Shown piece by piece: positions 1 to 9,111 of a stretch of 64,000 bases of DNA. This DNA is from Phenylobacterium sp. (lineage in GTDB: Bacteria > Pseudomonadota > Alphaproteobacteria > Caulobacterales > Caulobacteraceae): contig JAGOQB010000001.1 in NCBI GenBank assembly GCA_017991675.1, forward strand, positions 124,001 to 188,000, in the 5' to 3' direction. The translations under genes were made by a program, and so were the position numbers. How positions within the stretch are numbered: the first letter of the stretch is position 1; each line of letters begins with the position of its first letter. The notes under the pieces are model-generated. The model searched no databases, was not told the origin of the DNA, and saw only the letters and a list, made by a program, of their open reading frames with translations.

Positions 1-679
1 TGAAGGTCAGCAGAACGCAGAACACGTAGCCGGTGACCGGCCCCTGCCCCGCCCAGAAGTCGCGCAGCAGGCTCGGCGCGTCGTGGAAGTAGAAGATCCA
101 GGCCCCCCCGGTGGCGAAGGCGATGCCCAGCCACGTGGCGTGCTTGCCGATCTTGCGCCAGGCCTTGTCCAGCGACCACGGCGCGGCGTCGAGGCGCATG
201 CGCGCGTTGCGGTCGCCCTCGAACAGACGCTCGACATAGATGAACAGGTCGGTCCAGACCGTCTGCGGACAGGCGTAGCCGCACCAGAGCCGGCCGAACA
301 GCGCCGTCACCAGGAACAGCGCCAGCGCCGACAGCACCAGCAGGCCGGTGATGAAGTGCACTTCCTGCGGCCACAGCTGGATGTCGAAGAAGTAGAATCG
401 CCGGCCGGCGAAATCGACCAGCACCGCCTGGTCGGGCAGCACGCCCGGCCGGTCCCAGCGGATCCAGGGGGTGATGTAGTAGATCGCCAGGGTGACGATC
501 ATCACCGCCCACTTGATTGCGCGCCAGCGGCCGTGGACCAGCTTCGGATAGATCGGGGCGCGCGGCTTGTAGAGACCGCCGCCCGGGTCCGCGCTCTTGC
601 GGGCCCGGGCGGCGGCCGAGACCGGACCCGCTTCGTGCTTGGGGGCGGAAGCTCGGGTCCTGTCTATGACGACGGTCAT
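1..679 (-). CDS. ccoG: Cytochrome c oxidase accessory protein CcoG/FixG (3' end beyond window)
   Basis: Open reading frame without a stop before the left edge, so only the N-terminal ~226 residues are present. CcoG/FixG is a membrane iron-sulfur protein needed for maturation of cbb3 oxidase, proposed to reduce copper for the CuB centre. Visible are a basic cytoplasmic N-terminus, a membrane segment near residue 55 followed by YYITPWIRWDRPG, a second segment near residue 110, and the family signature LWCGYACPQTVWTD. The ferredoxin-type cysteine clusters would lie in the missing part. The ATG at 679 is four bases beyond the ccoP stop, so it is the fifth gene of the ccoNOQPG transcription unit. 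Recognition is firm; the end of the gene is not visible. Confidence 0.93.
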   Translation of the reverse strand, partial: MTVVIDRTRASAPKHEAGPVSAAARARKSADPGGGLYKPRAPIYPKLVHGRWRAIKWAVMIVTLAIYYITPWIRWDRPGVLPDQAVLVDFAGRRFYFFDIQLWPQEVHFITGLLVLSALALFLVTALFGRLWCGYACPQTVWTDLFIYVERLFEGDRNARMRLDAAPWSLDKAWRKIGKHATWLGIAFATGGAWIFYFHDAPSLLRDFWAGQGPVTGYVFCVLLTF

Positions 680-683
680 GGCC

Positions 684-1550
684 CTACTGGCCTCCGGCGT
701 TGGCGTGGATATAGACGGCCAGCGCCTTCAGGGTTTCCGGGTCGAAGCGCGCCTTCCAGCTGGGCATGACGCCGTTGCGCCCGTTCCAGATCTGACCCTG
801 GATGTCGGCCCGCGCCGAGCCGTACAGCCACTCCTGGTCGGTCAGGTTCGGCGCGCCCTGCTTCTGGTCGCCGGTCCCGGTCGGGCCGTGACAGGCGACG
901 CATTGGGTCTGATAGACCGGCGCGGCGCGGCGCACGGCGGCGGCGTTGGCCGGCCGCCCCGAGAGCGCGACGACATACTCGGTCAGGTCCGAAATCTCGG
1001 CTGCGCTCAGCATCTGGTCGCGCCCGAAGGCCGGCATCTGCGAGAAGCGCGTCTGCGGATGGTCGGCGCGGATGCCCACCTCGATGGTGTGGTGGATGTC
1101 TTCCAGCGAACCGCCCCACAGCCACACGTCGTCGCGCAGGTTGGCGTAGCCCTTGGCCCCGACCCCGCCGGTGCCGTGGCAGGTGGCACAGTTGTCGCCG
1201 AACACCGACTGGCCGACCGCCTGGGCGTAGGCCTGCAGTTCCGGATCGCGCTCAATCTCTTCGAGGCTGGCGGTCTTCAGCCTGGCCGCCTGGGCGCCGC
1301 GAAGCGTGTTCAGATCGTTCAGGGCGACGACGACGTCGGCGCGGTCGGACTGGCCGAGCACGCCCTGGGTATAGCTGCGCACGCCGGGCCAGGCCGGCAT
1401 CAGCACCCAGTAGATGGCCGCCACCACGACGCCGGCCCAGAACATGTACAGCCACCAGCGCGGCAGCGGGTTGTCCAGTTCACGGATGCCGTCCCACTCG
1501 TGTCCCGTGGTTTCGACGCCCGTGACCTCGTCGGGTTCACGCTTGGACAT
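684..1550 (-). CDS. ccoP: cbb3-type cytochrome c oxidase subunit III (dihaem CcoP)
   Basis: 288 residues. CcoP is the membrane-anchored dihaem cytochrome c that passes electrons from the bc1 complex/soluble cytochromes to CcoO in the high-affinity oxidase. Sequence shows a cytoplasmic N-terminus, one membrane anchor (residues ~32-52), and two haem c motifs, CATCH at 121-125 and CVACH at 217-221, with methionine ligand candidates QMPAF and GVMPSW. The start MSKREPDE at 1550 is preferred over an in-frame ATG 15 bases upstream; either way the 5' end overlaps the end of ccoQ, which indicates translational coupling. Length is normal for the family. Confidence 0.96.
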   Translation of the reverse strand: MSKREPDEVTGVETTGHEWDGIRELDNPLPRWWLYMFWAGVVVAAIYWVLMPAWPGVRSYTQGVLGQSDRADVVVALNDLNTLRGAQAARLKTASLEEIERDPELQAYAQAVGQSVFGDNCATCHGTGGVGAKGYANLRDDVWLWGGSLEDIHHTIEVGIRADHPQTRFSQMPAFGRDQMLSAAEISDLTEYVVALSGRPANAAAVRRAAPVYQTQCVACHGPTGTGDQKQGAPNLTDQEWLYGSARADIQGQIWNGRNGVMPSWKARFDPETLKALAVYIHANAGGQ

Positions 1551-1716
1551 CGGGGGCCTCATCATCTTGCAGGGGAAGGCTGGCGAGGCGCTTGAACGCC
1601 TCGCGGTTGCGCGGCCAGAGCGCGTAGACGACGCCGCCGGCGAAGATCAGCCCGAAGTAGATCAGGCCGCCTTGCTGGGCGAACCGCGCGACGGTCTCGT
1701 AGGTGAGATCGCTCAT
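1537..1716 (-). CDS. ccoQ: cbb3-type oxidase small subunit CcoQ (FixQ)
   Basis: 59-residue protein starting [17 protein letters not shown]. CcoQ is the small single-span subunit that stabilises the interaction of CcoP with the CcoNO core. There is one membrane segment ([17 protein letters not shown]) followed by the typical basic stretch [14 protein letters not shown]. The ATG overlaps the ccoO stop in an ATGA arrangement (1713-1716), and the 3' end overlaps ccoP by 14 bases, so it sits exactly where CcoQ is expected. Confidence 0.93.
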   Translation of the reverse strand: MSDLTYETVARFAQQGGLIYFGLIFAGGVVYALWPRNREAFKRLASLPLQDDEAPDVQA

Positions 1717-2447
1717 CGACGGTTCTCCGGGGCCTTGGCCTCGTAGGTGCTGAAGTCGACGAGCGTGCCGAGCATCTGCAGGTAGGCGATCAGGGCGTCC
1801 ATTTCCGACAGCTTGTCAGGCTCGCCGTCGAAGTCGCGCTGGATGACCTTGCCGCCATAGCGGGCCTGGAACTTGCTGGCCGCCGCGAACGGATCGGCCT
1901 GGGTTTCCAGGTCGTCCTTGGCGTTGTCGATCATGTCCTGGGTGTAGGGCACGCCGACCTTGGTCATGGCGCGGATCTTGTCCTGGATGTCGCGGTAATC
2001 GAGCGCCTTCTCGGCCAGGAAGGCGTAGGGCGGCATTACCGATTCCGGGACGACCGCGCGCGGGTCGACCAGGTGATCCTTGTGCCAGCCGTCCGAGTAC
2101 TTGCCGCCGACCCGCGCCAGGTCGGGCCCCGTCCGCTTGGAGCCCCACTGGAACGGGTGGTCGTACATGCTCTCGGCCGCCAGGCTGTAGTGGCCGTAGC
2201 GTTCGACCTCGTCGCGCAGCGGACGGACCATCTGCGAGTGACAGGTGTAGCAGCCCTCGCGGATGTAGATGTCGCGTCCAGCCAGTTCGAGCGGGGTGTA
2301 GGGACGCACGCCCTCCACCTCCTCGACCGTGCTTTCGAGCCAGAAGAGCGGCGCGATCTCGACGATCCCGCCGATCGAGACGACGATCAGGATCGCGATG
2401 ACCAGCGGCAGGGAGTTCCGCTCGAGCTTGCCGTGATGTTTCCACAT
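1713..2447 (-). CDS. ccoO: cbb3-type cytochrome c oxidase subunit II (monohaem CcoO)
   Basis: 244 residues. CcoO is the monohaem cytochrome c subunit of the oxidase core. One N-terminal membrane anchor (residues ~13-36) precedes the haem motif CYTCH at 66-70 in the family-typical context [15 protein letters not shown], and VMPPYAFL supplies a plausible axial methionine. It begins 15 bases after the ccoN stop and shares ATGA with ccoQ, consistent with one ccoNOQP transcript. Length matches the family. Confidence 0.97.
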   Translation of the reverse strand: MWKHHGKLERNSLPLVIAILIVVSIGGIVEIAPLFWLESTVEEVEGVRPYTPLELAGRDIYIREGCYTCHSQMVRPLRDEVERYGHYSLAAESMYDHPFQWGSKRTGPDLARVGGKYSDGWHKDHLVDPRAVVPESVMPPYAFLAEKALDYRDIQDKIRAMTKVGVPYTQDMIDNAKDDLETQADPFAAASKFQARYGGKVIQRDFDGEPDKLSEMDALIAYLQMLGTLVDFSTYEAKAPENRR

Positions 2448-2462
2448 GTTGGAGGTCTCGCC

Positions 2463-4121
2463 TTACTGCGCCGCGACGAGCGCGGGGGCGGGACCGCTCA
2501 GGCTCTGGGCGCTGGGCGCAGAGCTGGGCATGCGGATCGTACGCCACAGGTTGTAGGACATGATCACCGCGCCGGCGAGGAACATGGCCCCGCCCAGGGT
2601 GCGGATGACGTTCTCGATGTGCTTGGCGGCGACGGTCTCGACGAAGGAGTTCGCGAGGAAGCCCTGCGGCGTGTACTCGCGCCACATGAGGCCTTCCATG
2701 ATCCCGGAAACCCACATCGCGCAGATGTAGAGAAGGATGCCCAGGGTCGCGATCCAGAAGTGCCATTCGGCCAGCTTCAGGGAATAGAGGCCGTCCTTCT
2801 TCCACAGCCACGGCACCAGGCAGTAGACGGCGCCGAAGGTGATGAAGCCGACCCAGCCGAGCGCGCCGGAGTGCACGTGGCCAATGGTCCAGTCGGTGTA
2901 GTGACTGAGCGCGTTGACCTCGCGGATCGACATCAGCGGGCCCTCGAAGGTGGCCATGCCGTAGAAGGCGATCGCGACGGCCATCATTCGGATGACCGGG
3001 TCGGTGCGCAGCTTGTCCCAGGCCCCCGAGAGGGTCATGAGGCCGTTGATCATCCCGCCCCAGGACGGCATCCACAGCATGATCGAGAAGGTCATGCCCA
3101 GCGTCTGCGCCCACTGCGGCAGCGCGGTGTAGTGCAGGTGGTGCGGGCCGGCCCAGATGTAGATGAAGATCAGCGACCAAAAGTGGACGATGCTGAGCCG
3201 GTACGAATAGACCGGCCGCTCCGCGCGCTTGGGCACGAAGTAGTACATCATCGCCAGGAAGCCGGCGGTCAGGAAGAAGCCGACCGCGTTGTGGCCGTAC
3301 CACCACTGTAGCAGGGCGTCCTGCACCCCGGCGAACAGCGAATAGCTGCGGCTGTTCAGGCCATTGACCGGCACGGCCAGGTTATTGACGATGTGCAGCA
3401 GCGCAATGGTGACGATGAAGGCCAGATAGAACCAGTTGGCCACATAGATATGCGGCTCCTTGCGCTTCCAGAGCGTGCCGAGGAACACCAGCAGGTAGGC
3501 GACCCAGACGATGGTCAGCCACAGGTCCACCAGCCACTCGGGCTCGGCGTACTCCTTGGACTGGGTGATCCCGGCCACGTAGCCGACCGCCGCCAGCACG
3601 ATGAACAGCTGGTAGCCCCAGAACACGAACCACGGCCAGACGCCGCCGGCCAGCCGCGCGCGGCAGGTCCGCTGCACGACGTAGAAGGAGGTGGCGATCA
3701 GGGCGTTGCCGCCGAACGCGAAGATCACGCCGGAGGTGTGCACCGGGCGCAGCCGCCCGAAGTTCAGCCAGCCGTGCTCAGGGAAATACAGCAGGTTCGG
3801 CCACGACAGCTGGGCGGCGATGAACACGCCGGCGCTCATGCCGACGATCGCCCAGAACATGGTGGCGATGACCCCCGCCCTGACCACGCCGTCGGCGTAG
3901 CGGTCCGGCGACGAGCGCAACCGGCCGGAGTTGATGGCGACCGTCATGATCGACAGCGCGAGCAGGAAGGCGCCGAGGAAGATCCAGCCCTGGAGCCGGA
4001 ACAGCGGGTCTTCGGTGAAGGCGGTGGCGAGGAGCGCGCCGATGGCGCAGATCCCCGTGGTGATGAACAGAAGGACCGCGTCGCGCGGCGCCCTGCTCTC
4101 TGGAGCCGGCAAGGTAGTCAT
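2463..4121 (-). CDS. ccoN: cbb3-type cytochrome c oxidase subunit I (CcoN)
   Basis: 552-residue polytopic membrane protein, catalytic subunit of the proton-pumping high-affinity oxidase used at low oxygen. Twelve or so hydrophobic segments carry the ligand histidines: RPVHTSG (low-spin haem b), [11 protein letters not shown] (CuB histidine), [12 protein letters not shown] (CuB pair) and [10 protein letters not shown] (high-spin and low-spin haem ligands). First gene of the ccoNOQPG operon; a FixK/FNR-type box lies 64 bases upstream of the start, in line with oxygen control known for this operon in alphaproteobacteria. Residues and length are complete. Confidence 0.98.
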   Translation of the reverse strand: MTTLPAPESRAPRDAVLLFITTGICAIGALLATAFTEDPLFRLQGWIFLGAFLLALSIMTVAINSGRLRSSPDRYADGVVRAGVIATMFWAIVGMSAGVFIAAQLSWPNLLYFPEHGWLNFGRLRPVHTSGVIFAFGGNALIATSFYVVQRTCRARLAGGVWPWFVFWGYQLFIVLAAVGYVAGITQSKEYAEPEWLVDLWLTIVWVAYLLVFLGTLWKRKEPHIYVANWFYLAFIVTIALLHIVNNLAVPVNGLNSRSYSLFAGVQDALLQWWYGHNAVGFFLTAGFLAMMYYFVPKRAERPVYSYRLSIVHFWSLIFIYIWAGPHHLHYTALPQWAQTLGMTFSIMLWMPSWGGMINGLMTLSGAWDKLRTDPVIRMMAVAIAFYGMATFEGPLMSIREVNALSHYTDWTIGHVHSGALGWVGFITFGAVYCLVPWLWKKDGLYSLKLAEWHFWIATLGILLYICAMWVSGIMEGLMWREYTPQGFLANSFVETVAAKHIENVIRTLGGAMFLAGAVIMSYNLWRTIRMPSSAPSAQSLSGPAPALVAAQ

Positions 4122-4184
4122 GGTCCCCCAAGCGAGTCATGGTGACAGCACCTGTGGGAATGGCCGCCCCCTGCCCTAGGGGCA

Positions 4185-4198
4185 TTGATTTCGGTCAA
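4185..4198. promoter_or_regulatory. FNR/FixK-type anaerobox TTGAT-TTCG-GTCAA
   Basis: The 14 bases read TTGAT-N4-GTCAA, a nearly perfect dyad matching the CRP/FNR-family site used by FixK/FNR (TTGA-N6-TCAA core). It lies 64 bases upstream of ccoN (minus strand) and 55 bases upstream of the small membrane gene at 4253 (plus strand), so it could activate either or both. Activation of ccoNOQP by FixK/FNR is established in alphaproteobacteria; action on the divergent gene is inference. Confidence 0.8.
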
Positions 4199-4252
4199 GG
4201 CGCCGCCGGGCCGGCTAGTTCCTATGGAAGTACGCCACTCAAGGAGAACGCC

Positions 4253-4498
4253 ATGACGTCGCTGAAGTCGGACCTGATCACCGCCGCCGGCGCGGCCATG
4301 CTCGTTGGAGCGGCGATCAGCGCGGAGCTCGCCTGGCTGGCGGCCCGCGGCGTGGCCGAGCTCGGCGTCATCTGCGGCGCCGCCGGCCAGCCGCACTGCC
4401 CCTGGCTGATCGGCGCGGGCGCCCTGCTCGCCTCCGGAACGGCGACGCTCATTGCGGGCCGCCGCCGCATGAAGCCGGCCCCGGTGTCTTCGACCTGA
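4253..4498 (+). CDS. Small two-span membrane protein of unknown function, divergent from ccoN
   Basis: 81 residues starting MTSLKSDLITAAGAAM, preceded by a good ribosome-binding site (AAGGAG, seven bases before the ATG). Two hydrophobic segments are visible (residues ~8-30 and ~48-68), separated by a loop with cysteines in VICGAAGQPHCPW, and a basic tail GRRRMKP follows. No family recognised. Its only nearby control element is the FNR/FixK box shared with ccoN, so an oxygen-responsive role is possible. GC content and codon use look like the neighbours. Confidence 0.6.
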   Translation: MTSLKSDLITAAGAAMLVGAAISAELAWLAARGVAELGVICGAAGQPHCPWLIGAGALLASGTATLIAGRRRMKPAPVSST

Positions 4499-4706
4499 CG
4501 CGCGGCCCCAGCCCATAACCGAAACTCATGGGTGCGGCGTGATCGCCGAATCCTCCGGGGCGGCATATGCCCCCTGGGGCGGCGACCGATGATCGGCTAT
4601 TCCGCAAACGCGTGTTTTCGACGCCGCCCGGCGCGCACGGCGTTGCGCACCGACAATTCGGTGGCGTTGAGGGGGAATGGCCATGGTCTCAGCTCCAGGT
4701 TCGTCG

Positions 4707-5597
4707 ATGAACCTGCGCCACATCGAAGTCTTCCACGCGGTCTATCAGTCAGGGTCCGTCAGCGCCGCCTCGCGCGCGCTCAACGTCTCCCAGCCGTCGG
4801 TCAGCAAGGTCCTCAAGCACGCTGAGAGCCGGATCGGCTTTCGGCTGTTCCGCCTCGTGAAGGGCCGTCTGGTGCCGACGGACGAGGCTCATGCGCTGTT
4901 CCGGGAAGTCGACGACATCTACGGCCGCATCGAGTCGCTGCGCCAGACCACGCGAAACCTGCGCGCTGGCGGCGACGGACATATCCGGCTGGCGGTGCTG
5001 CCCTCGCTCGGACTGGGCGTCGCCCCGGCCGCCGTGGCCCGATTTCGCCAGCAAAGACCGAACGTTTCGTTCGATATCCACACCCTGCACAACGACGACA
5101 TCCTGAAGGCGCTGTACGAGCGTAACAGCGACCTGGCGGTGGCCTACGACGCCCCCCGCCACCCGCGCCTGGCCGACGTCCGCATCGGCTCGGGCGAACT
5201 GGTCATGCTCTACCGCAAGGACGAGATTCCGGACGCGCCCGAGCGCCTCGGCCTGGACGCGGCCCGCGACCGCGACCTGATCAGCCTGGCCGGCAGCGGT
5301 CCGGTCGGGGCCCTGTTCGCCAGCGAGGTGGTGCAGGACGACCCCGGCCGCAGCGAACGCATCGTCGTCCAGACCTACTATGTGGCGGCCGCCCTGGTCC
5401 GGCACGGCGCAGGCGTGGCCGTGGTCGATGAGTTCACCGCCCGCGCCAGCCTCAGCCCCGAGCTCGACTTCCGGCCGCTGACCCCCAAGGTGACCTTCGG
5501 GGTCCACTGCATCTACCTCGAGGACCGGCCGCCCTCGCGGCCCGCCCGCGACTTTATCGGCGTCCTGCAGCAGACCCTCGCCGAGCGGAACGCATAA
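4707..5597 (+). CDS. LysR-family transcriptional regulator
   Basis: 296 residues from the start MNLRHIEVFHAVYQSGSVSA; an in-frame ATG ten codons upstream gives a less typical N-terminus. Residues 1-60 form the winged helix-turn-helix (AASRALNVSQPSVSKVLKHAE), and residues ~90-290 the periplasmic-binding-protein-like effector domain. LysR proteins usually bind a small inducer and regulate a nearby gene. The next gene downstream, a dicarboxylate/amino-acid symporter in the same direction 107 bases away, is the obvious candidate target, but this is inference. The effector cannot be read from sequence. Confidence 0.92.
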   Translation: MNLRHIEVFHAVYQSGSVSAASRALNVSQPSVSKVLKHAESRIGFRLFRLVKGRLVPTDEAHALFREVDDIYGRIESLRQTTRNLRAGGDGHIRLAVLPSLGLGVAPAAVARFRQQRPNVSFDIHTLHNDDILKALYERNSDLAVAYDAPRHPRLADVRIGSGELVMLYRKDEIPDAPERLGLDAARDRDLISLAGSGPVGALFASEVVQDDPGRSERIVVQTYYVAAALVRHGAGVAVVDEFTARASLSPELDFRPLTPKVTFGVHCIYLEDRPPSRPARDFIGVLQQTLAERNA

Positions 5598-5704
5598 CCG
5601 GCGGCTATATAGGTCCCGCCTTCGCCCATCGCCGGCTAGCCCGCGGCGCCGATGCACGCCTATCCTCGCGCCGGGGCATCTTCCCCGCAGTCCAGGAAGC
5701 TCCC

Positions 5705-7006
5705 ATGGCGACCGACCAAGACGCCGCGCCCGAAGACGGCGCCAGACGCCACGGCCCGTTCCGGCGCTACTGGTTCGACGTGGCGCTGTGGAAGCGCATC
5801 CTCCTGGCCCTGGTCCTGGGCGTCGTGGTCGGCCTGACGCTCGGCGAGACCTCGGTGCAGCTGAAATGGATGGGCGACGTCTTCATCCGCCTGATCCGGA
5901 TGGTGGTCGCGCCGCTCGTGTTCTTCTCGATCGTCTCCGGCATCGCGGCGATGGGCGACCCGCGGCGGCTGGGGTCGATCGGGATCAAGACGCTGGTGAT
6001 CTATCTGAGCCTGACCGTCTTCGCGGTCACCGTCGGCCTGACCATGGGCACGCTCTTTCAGCCCGGCGTCGGCATGGACCTGTCGGGCGCGACGCCGCAG
6101 GCGGTGGCCAAGGCCCCGCCGGGCCTGGGCGAGCACCTGATCAGCATCATTCCAACCAATCCGGTCGCGGCGCTCGCCGAGGGCGACATCCAGTCGGTGA
6201 TCTTCTTCGGGATTCTGGTCGGCCTCGGGATCCTGACCATCGCCCCGCGGGGCGAACCGGTGGCCCGCATCTTCCAGATCGGCGCCGACATCATGCTGCA
6301 GATCGTGCGGTTCATCATGGAGGTCGCCCCGTTCGGGGTCTTCGCGCTGGTCGCCTGGGTCATGGGAACGTCCGGCCCTGGGGCCTTTCTACACGTGCTC
6401 AAGCTGGCCGCCGCACTGGTGTGCGGCTGCGCGGTGCAGACCCTGATCGTCCACGGCGGCCTGATCCGGCTGATCGCCCGGCTGCCGGTGCTGCCCTTCT
6501 TCCGGGACATCACCGATGCGGTGACCATCGCCTTCTCGACGTCGTCGAGCGCCGCGACCCTGCCGGTCGCCATGCGCGTGGCCGAGAAGAACCTCGGCGT
6601 CAGCCATGCGGTCACCTCGACCGCCCTGCCCCTGGGGGTGACCCTCAGCATGGACGGGACGGCGCTCTATGTCGCCCTGCTGGCCGTGCTCTCGGCCCAG
6701 GCCTTCGGGGTCGAGCTGCAGTTCTCCCAGTACGTGATGCTGGCCCTGGCGACGAGCGTTGTCGCCCTGGGCACGGCCCCGGTGCCGTCGGCCTCGCTGT
6801 TCATGCTGGCCGCGGTGCTGCAGGTGATCGGGCTGGGGGCCGAGCAGACCGCCCTCGTCGTCGGCTTCATCCTGCCCTTCGACCGACTGCTGGACATGAC
6901 CCGCACCATCACCAACGCCACCAGCGACCTTTCGACCGCCGTCACCGTCGCGCGCTGGGAAGGCGAACTGGACGAGCAGGTCTATCTGAGGAAGCCCACG
7001 GAGTAG
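5705..7006 (+). CDS. Dicarboxylate/amino acid:cation symporter (DAACS, GltP/DctA type)
   Basis: 433-residue inner-membrane transporter importing acidic amino acids or C4-dicarboxylates with H+ or Na+. Hallmarks of the family are the serine-rich hairpin FSTSSSAATLP (from about residue 276), the cation-site motif SMDGTALY (about 315), and PFDRLLDMTRTITNATSD near the C-terminus, which carries the substrate-binding Asp and Arg-Thr. About eight hydrophobic helices precede and surround the hairpins. A ribosome-binding site AGGAAG lies just before ATG 5705. Substrate (glutamate versus succinate) cannot be decided; the LysR gene upstream is a likely regulator. Confidence 0.93.
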   Translation: MATDQDAAPEDGARRHGPFRRYWFDVALWKRILLALVLGVVVGLTLGETSVQLKWMGDVFIRLIRMVVAPLVFFSIVSGIAAMGDPRRLGSIGIKTLVIYLSLTVFAVTVGLTMGTLFQPGVGMDLSGATPQAVAKAPPGLGEHLISIIPTNPVAALAEGDIQSVIFFGILVGLGILTIAPRGEPVARIFQIGADIMLQIVRFIMEVAPFGVFALVAWVMGTSGPGAFLHVLKLAAALVCGCAVQTLIVHGGLIRLIARLPVLPFFRDITDAVTIAFSTSSSAATLPVAMRVAEKNLGVSHAVTSTALPLGVTLSMDGTALYVALLAVLSAQAFGVELQFSQYVMLALATSVVALGTAPVPSASLFMLAAVLQVIGLGAEQTALVVGFILPFDRLLDMTRTITNATSDLSTAVTVARWEGELDEQVYLRKPTE

Positions 7007-7097
7007 GTCGATCAGGCGCGCGCCCTAGGGTGTCGCCCGGACAGCAATCGCCACCGTAACCGTCCAAGCTCCAGCGGGCTTGAGCGGGAGATGCGAT

Positions 7098-7865
7098 ATG
7101 CGCGGTATCGGGATGTTCGCGGCGGTGCTGACGACGGCGGCCGTGCCGCTCGCGGCGCAGGCGCAAGACGACTGGCGGGTCGCCGTCACCCCCTACGTCT
7201 GGGTGGCCTTCCCGCAGGGCGACGTGACCGCCATCGCCCACAGGGGCGGCGGCGGCGGGGGCGGCGGATCGGACGACGACGTCAGGGCCAACTTCGACGA
7301 CGTCGGCCTCTCGGGCGCCTTCACCGGTTCGGTGGACGTCGGCTATGGCCGCTTCGGAGTGCTGGCCGATCTCACCTATTACGAGATCACCGCCGACAAG
7401 GACATCGCGCTCGGCCCGCTGCCCGACGTCGACGGCGAGGTCAAAATCGCCGGCACCAAGGGCCTGATCGTCGGCTACTGGCGCGCCTACGAAACCGAGA
7501 GCTCGCAGGTCGACCTGCTCGGCGGCGCCCACTATCTCGGCATCGACACCGACGTTTCGGCCCGCACGCTGACGCGCTCGGTGTCCTACAGCGCCGAAGA
7601 GGACCTCTGGGACCCGGTGATCGGGGTGCGCGGCAAGACCCGCCTGAGCGAGCACTTCGGCCTCACGGGCCTGGCGACCTACGGCGGTTTCGGGGTCTCC
7701 TCCGACCACCTTTACGAGCTGCAGGGCTACGTCACCTACCGCTTCAGCGACCTGCTCACCGCCGAGGCCGGATACCGCTACTACTCGACCGAGTGGGAGG
7801 GCGACCGGCTGATCTACGACGCCTCGTTCAGCGGCCCGCTCGTCGGCCTGACCTTCAACTTCTGA
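7098..7865 (+). CDS. Outer-membrane beta-barrel-like exported protein
   Basis: 255 residues from ATG 7098, preceded by GGGAG; an in-frame TTG at 7080 is not needed. A Sec signal peptide is clear (MRGIGMFAAVLTTAAVPLAAQAQ, cut after AQA). The mature part alternates polar and aromatic residues typical of amphipathic beta strands (VDVGYGRFGVLADLTYYEI, TAEAGYRYYSTEW) and ends GLTFNF with a terminal aromatic, the usual outer-membrane insertion signal. A run of eight glycines followed by SDDD (residues ~52-63) looks like an extracellular loop. Probably an eight-stranded porin-like or OmpW-like barrel; function unknown. Confidence 0.75.
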   Translation: MRGIGMFAAVLTTAAVPLAAQAQDDWRVAVTPYVWVAFPQGDVTAIAHRGGGGGGGGSDDDVRANFDDVGLSGAFTGSVDVGYGRFGVLADLTYYEITADKDIALGPLPDVDGEVKIAGTKGLIVGYWRAYETESSQVDLLGGAHYLGIDTDVSARTLTRSVSYSAEEDLWDPVIGVRGKTRLSEHFGLTGLATYGGFGVSSDHLYELQGYVTYRFSDLLTAEAGYRYYSTEWEGDRLIYDASFSGPLVGLTFNF

Positions 7866-7877
7866 GCCGCGCCGCGA

Positions 7878-8945
7878 TCACCAGAAGCGGCGCGGCGTCG
7901 AGGACTGGCCGGCGTCCTGGGCGGGCGCCTGTTCGGCCGCGGGCGCCTGGGCCGGCGCCGCCTGGCCGTTCAGCGAGTTCATGCCGGTGGCGACGACCGA
8001 CACCCGCAGCCGGCCTTCCAGCGACGGATCGAAGGCCGCGCCGAAGATGATGTTGCCGTCCGGATCGACCTGGTCGGAGATGACGTTCGCCGCCTCGTCG
8101 ACCTCCAGCAGGGTCATGTCGGTGCCGCCGGTGACGTTGATCAGCACCGCCTTGGCGCCGGCCAGCGAGGTCTCGTCAAGCAGCGGGTTCTGGATGGCGT
8201 TCTGAGCGGCCACCGCCGCGCGGTCCGCGCCCGTCGCCTCGCCCGTCCCCATCATGGCGTTGCCCATGCCGCCCATGACGCTCAGTACGTCGGCGAAATC
8301 GAGGTTGATCAGGCCCGGCAGCACCATCAGGTCGGTGATCGAGCGCACGCCCGAATGCAGCACCTGGTCGGCCATCCCGAACGCATCGGCGAAGGTCGTC
8401 TGTTCGGTGGCGACGCGGAACAGGTTCTGGTTGGGGACGATGATCGAGGTGTCGACGTACTGCTGCAGTTCCTGCAGGCCGGCCTCGGCCAGGCGCATGC
8501 GGTGGCGGCCCTCGAACCGGAACGGCTTGGAGACGACGCCCACAGTCAGGATGCCGCGCTCGCGGGCGCAGCGCGCCACGAACGGCGCCGCGCCGGTGCC
8601 GGTGCCGCCGCCCATGCCGGCGGTGATGAACACCATGTCCGCGCCGTCCAGATAGCGGATGATGTCCTCGGCCGACTCCTCGGCGGCGCTGAGGCCCGCG
8701 TTAGGATTGGCCCCCGCCCCGAGCCCTTGCGTGACCCGCACGCCGAGCTGGATGCGCTGGCTGGCCAGGGACAACGACAGCTGCTGGGCGTCGGTGTTGG
8801 CGACGACGAAGTCGACGCCCTCCAGCCCCTGCTCGATCATGTTGTTGACCGCGTTCACGCCGGCGCCGCCGACTCCGAACACGACGATCCGGGGCTTCAA
8901 TTGGGCGGCCGCCGGGCGCGTTCCGTTCGGGGCTGACACTGACAT
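7878..8945 (-). CDS. FtsZ-like tubulin GTPase, short form without canonical C-terminal peptide
   Basis: 355 residues from MSVSAPNG. The tubulin GTPase core is intact: [12 protein letters not shown], the GTP-binding [21 protein letters not shown], and the T7 loop NLDFADV with the catalytic acidic residues, so polymerisation and GTP hydrolysis are expected. After the core only a ~40-residue Ala/Pro/Gln-rich tail follows, ending STPRRFW; the long linker and the conserved C-terminal peptide (DIPAFLRRQ-like) of the division FtsZ are absent. The gene is not in a dcw cluster: neighbours are an outer-membrane protein and an LpxA-like gene. It is probably a second FtsZ (FtsZ2/FtsZ-like) rather than the essential division copy. 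Confidence 0.88.
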   Translation of the reverse strand: MSVSAPNGTRPAAAQLKPRIVVFGVGGAGVNAVNNMIEQGLEGVDFVVANTDAQQLSLSLASQRIQLGVRVTQGLGAGANPNAGLSAAEESAEDIIRYLDGADMVFITAGMGGGTGTGAAPFVARCARERGILTVGVVSKPFRFEGRHRMRLAEAGLQELQQYVDTSIIVPNQNLFRVATEQTTFADAFGMADQVLHSGVRSITDLMVLPGLINLDFADVLSVMGGMGNAMMGTGEATGADRAAVAAQNAIQNPLLDETSLAGAKAVLINVTGGTDMTLLEVDEAANVISDQVDPDGNIIFGAAFDPSLEGRLRVSVVATGMNSLNGQAAPAQAPAAEQAPAQDAGQSSTPRRFW

Positions 8946-9111
8946 GCTCGCAAAACTCCTCGTACGTCCCTGCCGTGACCGCCGGCGATTCCACAACCAA
9001 GGCGGACCATTTCCACAGGAATGTGGTGCAATCCGGACTCACCCCCGGGGCACGGGCCAACGAATTGGCCCATCGCGGCCCAAACAGCAAGCGTGGGCGT
9101 AGCGCGGCGCT

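Noticed and set aside
2073..3311. 412-residue plus-strand ORF opposite ccoO/ccoN
   Set aside because: Antisense shadow; Arg/His/Asp-rich with no fold; the minus-strand genes are unmistakable.
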